Assembly (NCBI GenBank): GCA_020425885.1
Contig: JAGQRA010000002.1
Span: forward strand, 1-9,496
Direction: 5' to 3'
Source of the DNA: Planctomycetota bacterium
GTDB lineage: Bacteria; Planctomycetota; UBA1135; UBA2386
DNA length: 9,496 nt
Below are positions 8,022 to 9,496 of this stretch, one piece after another. The notes under the pieces were generated by a model, which had not been told where the DNA came from, searched no databases, and was given only the letters and a program-made list of their open reading frames with translations. The first letter of the stretch is position 1. The number at the start of each line of letters is the position of its first letter. Position numbers and translations under genes: made by a program.

Positions 8022-8633
8022 TCAGGGCAGAACGAACTCGTCGAGCGCGGTCGATCCCGGCGACTCGGACACGGCATAGAGGATCAGATCGCCGACCTCG
8101 CGGCGGGACAGATGGAACGGCTTGCCCGAGGGCAGTTCGACGCGACGATCTTCGGCGCGCGGCAGAACGAACAGGCAGACTGGCGCGCCTCCGGCGGCCG
8201 CCAACAGGGCCATGCACTCACCGGTCGGCAACCCCTCGTAGGCGCCGAGCAGCTCCACGTTGGCATCCCCGGCCATCCGCAGCTGCGCGTCGAAGCGCTG
8301 CCGACAGGCCTGCGCGAGATCGAAGCCACCACCACAGCCTCCGGGACAGCAGTTCGCCAGACCACGCTGCACTGCATCCTCGTAGGCCGCAGCCCACATC
8401 GAACCGAGCGGAGCCTCCTCGGGCTTCGAGACACTCTCCAGGGACCTCGCCGACACCCAGGTCAGCATGCAGGCGGCGGCGGTCAGCAGCATCCACACGG
8501 GCCACGGTGCCGGACCACGCCGCGGCCGGACCGCGCCTGTCGCCAGCGCTCGCAACCGTTCACGCGGCGGCGGAGCGAACGCGGCGCGCAGCTGCTCGTC
8601 GAGCCGGCAATCGAGTTCGTCGTCGTGATTCAT
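8022..8633 (-). CDS. probable anti-sigma factor: one TM segment and an extracytoplasmic CC-x3-C cluster
   Basis: A 203-residue protein with no family I can name. Residues 1-42 are cytoplasmic and charged (DDELDCRLDEQLRAAFAPPP), a style seen in N-terminal halves of anti-sigma factors paired with ECF sigmas, but the classic zinc-finger H-x3-C-x2-C is absent; only H3 and C9 are there. Residues about 43-62 (PWPVWMLLTAAACMLTWVSA) are one membrane span, arginine-rich on the N-terminal side, so residues 63-203 should be outside the cytoplasm. That part has NCCPGGCGGGFDLAQAC (94-110; C95, C96, C100, C110) plus C140 and C153, a possible metal or redox site. The ATG overlaps the sigma factor's stop (ATGA) and has GGAG five bases upstream, so co-production with the sigma factor is likely. 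The anti-sigma role is inferred from position and topology; a membrane sensor or thiol protein is the alternative. Confidence 0.72.
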   Translation of the reverse strand: MNHDDELDCRLDEQLRAAFAPPPRERLRALATGAVRPRRGPAPWPVWMLLTAAACMLTWVSARSLESVSKPEEAPLGSMWAAAYEDAVQRGLANCCPGGCGGGFDLAQACRQRFDAQLRMAGDANVELLGAYEGLPTGECMALLAAAGGAPVCLFVLPRAEDRRVELPSGKPFHLSRREVGDLILYAVSESPGSTALDEFVLP

Positions 8634-9190
8634 GACATCTCCGAATTGGGAAGGCCCTCGGTCACGGGCGCGGCAGGGGTTTCGCCCAACGCCGTTCGCA
8701 AGAACCTCCGGGCGCGACGTACGTGACTCTGGGCGGTGCTTTCCGGCATGCCCAGAATGGTCGAGATCTCCGGCACCGTGTGGCCGGCGACGACGTGGAG
8801 CAGGAGACACTCGCGCGCGATCTGGGACAGGCCGGCCAATCCCCGCGCCAGGTCGTCCGTGAGTCCGAGGTGCTCGGCGTCGAAGGCTCGGTCGAGCTCC
8901 GCAGCGTCCGCGGTCCGATGATCGACGAGATCGGCAGAATCGAGCTGCAACGGAGACCTGCGCCGGCGCCAATTGGCCCCGAGGTGACGGATGATCTGAG
9001 CAAACCAGGCACGTATGTCGCTACCGGGAATGAACTGGGACCGCCGCTGCCAGGCGACCCGTGCCGCCTCTTGCAGCAGGTCCTGAACATCGACACGACC
9101 AACCCAGGCTGCAGCGATGGCCGACAATGCACGGCCATGCGCCTCGAACGCCCGCACGAAGGCGTCGCCGGAGATGGAAGAATCAGGCAA
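8630..9190 (-). CDS. ECF-type RNA polymerase sigma factor
   Basis: A 186-residue sigma-70 family factor with only regions 2 and 4, the extracytoplasmic-function layout. Region 2 covers about residues 11-77: FVRAFEAHGRAL, DVQDLLQEAARVAW (34-47, core-binding and melting segment), then DIRAWFAQIIRHLGANWRRRR (58-78). Region 4 covers about 113-168, with the helix-turn-helix TVPEISTILGMPESTAQSHV (138-157) for -35 recognition. The start is uncertain: an in-frame TGA sits at 9196-9194, so the first option is the TTG at 9190, and the next is a GTG at 9157 (175 residues). TTG keeps all of region 2 and is preferred, but no strong Shine-Dalgarno is visible for either. The gene begins 30 bp after the stop of the Cys-Cys repeat gene and its own stop overlaps the next start, suggesting one transcript for all three. 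Target promoters cannot be deduced here. Confidence 0.88.
   Translation of the reverse strand: MPDSSISGDAFVRAFEAHGRALSAIAAAWVGRVDVQDLLQEAARVAWQRRSQFIPGSDIRAWFAQIIRHLGANWRRRRSPLQLDSADLVDHRTADAAELDRAFDAEHLGLTDDLARGLAGLSQIARECLLLHVVAGHTVPEISTILGMPESTAQSHVRRARRFLRTALGETPAAPVTEGLPNSEMS
8639..8642 (-). promoter_or_regulatory. Shine-Dalgarno GGAG for the putative anti-sigma gene
   Basis: On the minus strand GGAG precedes the ATG at 8633-8631 with a five-base spacer and lies within the last codons of the sigma-factor gene. It supports this start over longer forms of the open frame. Confidence 0.6.
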
Positions 9191-9220
9191 GGGTCACTTG
9201 CTCGGGCTCGACGGCCAGAC

Positions 9221-9496
9221 TCAGCCGCCGCAGCAGGAACCCTTGGCTGCCTTGGCCGGGGCCTTGGCGCCGGCGTCACCGCAACACTCGCCCTGCTTGG
9301 CGGGCTTTGCGGCCTTGGCCTTGGCCTCGCCCTCGTCGCAGCAGCCGGTTTCCTTCGCCGCCTTGGCGGCGCCTTCGGCGCAGCAGCCGCCTTCCTTGGC
9401 CGGCTTGGCGACCTTGGCCGGCTTGGCCGCGGCGGCCTCGGCGCAGCACTCTGCATCCTTCGCTGCGGCCTTGGTCTCGCCTTCGGCGCAGCAGCC
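9221..9496 (-). CDS. Cys-Cys repeat, Ala/Lys-rich low-complexity protein (N-terminus outside window)
   Basis: Reading the minus strand from base 9496 gives 91 residues to a TGA at 9223-9221, with no start inside the window. The composition is extreme: 29 Ala, 15 Lys, 13 Gly, 12 Cys, 10 Glu and a few Pro, Asp, Thr, Val, Gln, Ser; there are no aromatic residues and no Leu, Ile, Met, Arg, His or Asn. All 12 cysteines form adjacent pairs at residues 2-3, 17-18, 38-39, 52-53, 71-72 and 88-89. Most pairs are followed by Ala/Asp/Gly then Glu/Asp (GCCAEG, ECCAEA, GCCDEG, ECCGDA) and are separated by linkers such as AKPAKVAKPAK; the protein ends SCCGG. The linkers recall histone H1-like tails. Classical metallothioneins use C-x-C spacing instead. 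Metal binding or thiol buffering is plausible but unproven. It lies 30 bp upstream of the ECF sigma gene. I do not recognise a named family. Confidence 0.8.
   Translation of the reverse strand, partial: GCCAEGETKAAAKDAECCAEAAAAKPAKVAKPAKEGGCCAEGAAKAAKETGCCDEGEAKAKAAKPAKQGECCGDAGAKAPAKAAKGSCCGG
9371..9496 (-). repeat. DNA repeat inside the Cys-Cys gene (two exact 18-bp copies)
   Basis: GCCTTCGGCGCAGCAGCC (plus strand) occurs exactly at 9371-9388 and 9479-9496 and encodes Gly-Cys-Cys-Ala-Glu-Gly each time. Other Cys pairs use related but diverged DNA, and the linkers repeat GCC/AAG codons. This suggests growth by internal duplication, and assembly or length differences are possible here. Confidence 0.7.

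Noticed and set aside
7061..8077. 338-codon open frame on the minus strand
   Set aside because: Antisense to the TIGR01777 gene, which has its full family signature.
8662..9456. 264-codon minus-strand frame rich in Pro/Arg
   Set aside because: It reads the Cys-Cys gene and the sigma gene out of frame; the Pro/Arg repeats are a frame-shifted echo of GCC/AAG codons.
9371..9496. Repeats as a CRISPR array or intergenic tandem repeat
   Set aside because: The repeat stays in one coding frame, encodes regular Cys-Cys units and has no spacers of uniform length.

Overview
The window is GC-rich DNA, densely coding on both strands, with short gaps and no intergenic stretch above 170 bp. It most likely comes from an uncultured, free-living member of the Planctomycetota. 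Three things suggest this: a secreted protein whose C-terminal beta domain I associate with planctomycete exoproteins, a secreted prenyltransferase/squalene-oxidase-fold protein with a HEAT-like tail, and first genes without Shine-Dalgarno sequences. The assignment rests on protein style, not on a marker gene.

Layout. (1) 1-1043 (+): 3' part of an Old Yellow Enzyme-type NADH:flavin oxidoreductase with a partly retained cysteine motif near its C-terminus. (2) 1183-2115 (+): secreted two-domain beta-sandwich protein. (3) 6918 down to 2152 (-): three genes in one direction. They encode a secreted alpha/alpha-barrel protein, a class I/II aminotransferase and a large secreted LmbE/PIG-L deacetylase. 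The last two overlap by ATGA. (4) 7085-7978 (+): TIGR01777-type sugar-nucleotide-epimerase-like protein (YfcH), divergent from group 3. (5) 9496 down to 8022 (-): a cassette of a low-complexity protein with repeated Cys-Cys pairs (N-terminus outside the window), an ECF-type sigma factor, and a one-TM protein with a CC-x3-C cluster that overlaps the sigma gene by ATGA and is probably its anti-sigma factor.

The most unusual part is region 5. The 91 visible residues of the Cys-Cys protein hold 12 cysteines, all in six adjacent pairs, separated by Ala/Lys/Pro-rich linkers. The gene lacks an in-window start codon and is easily missed or replaced by overlapping frames. Its position 30 bp before a sigma factor whose putative anti-sigma partner also carries a CC cluster suggests a metal- or thiol-responsive circuit. 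That function is inference. The aminotransferase-deacetylase pair in region 3 is translationally coupled, but I know of no named pathway for it.
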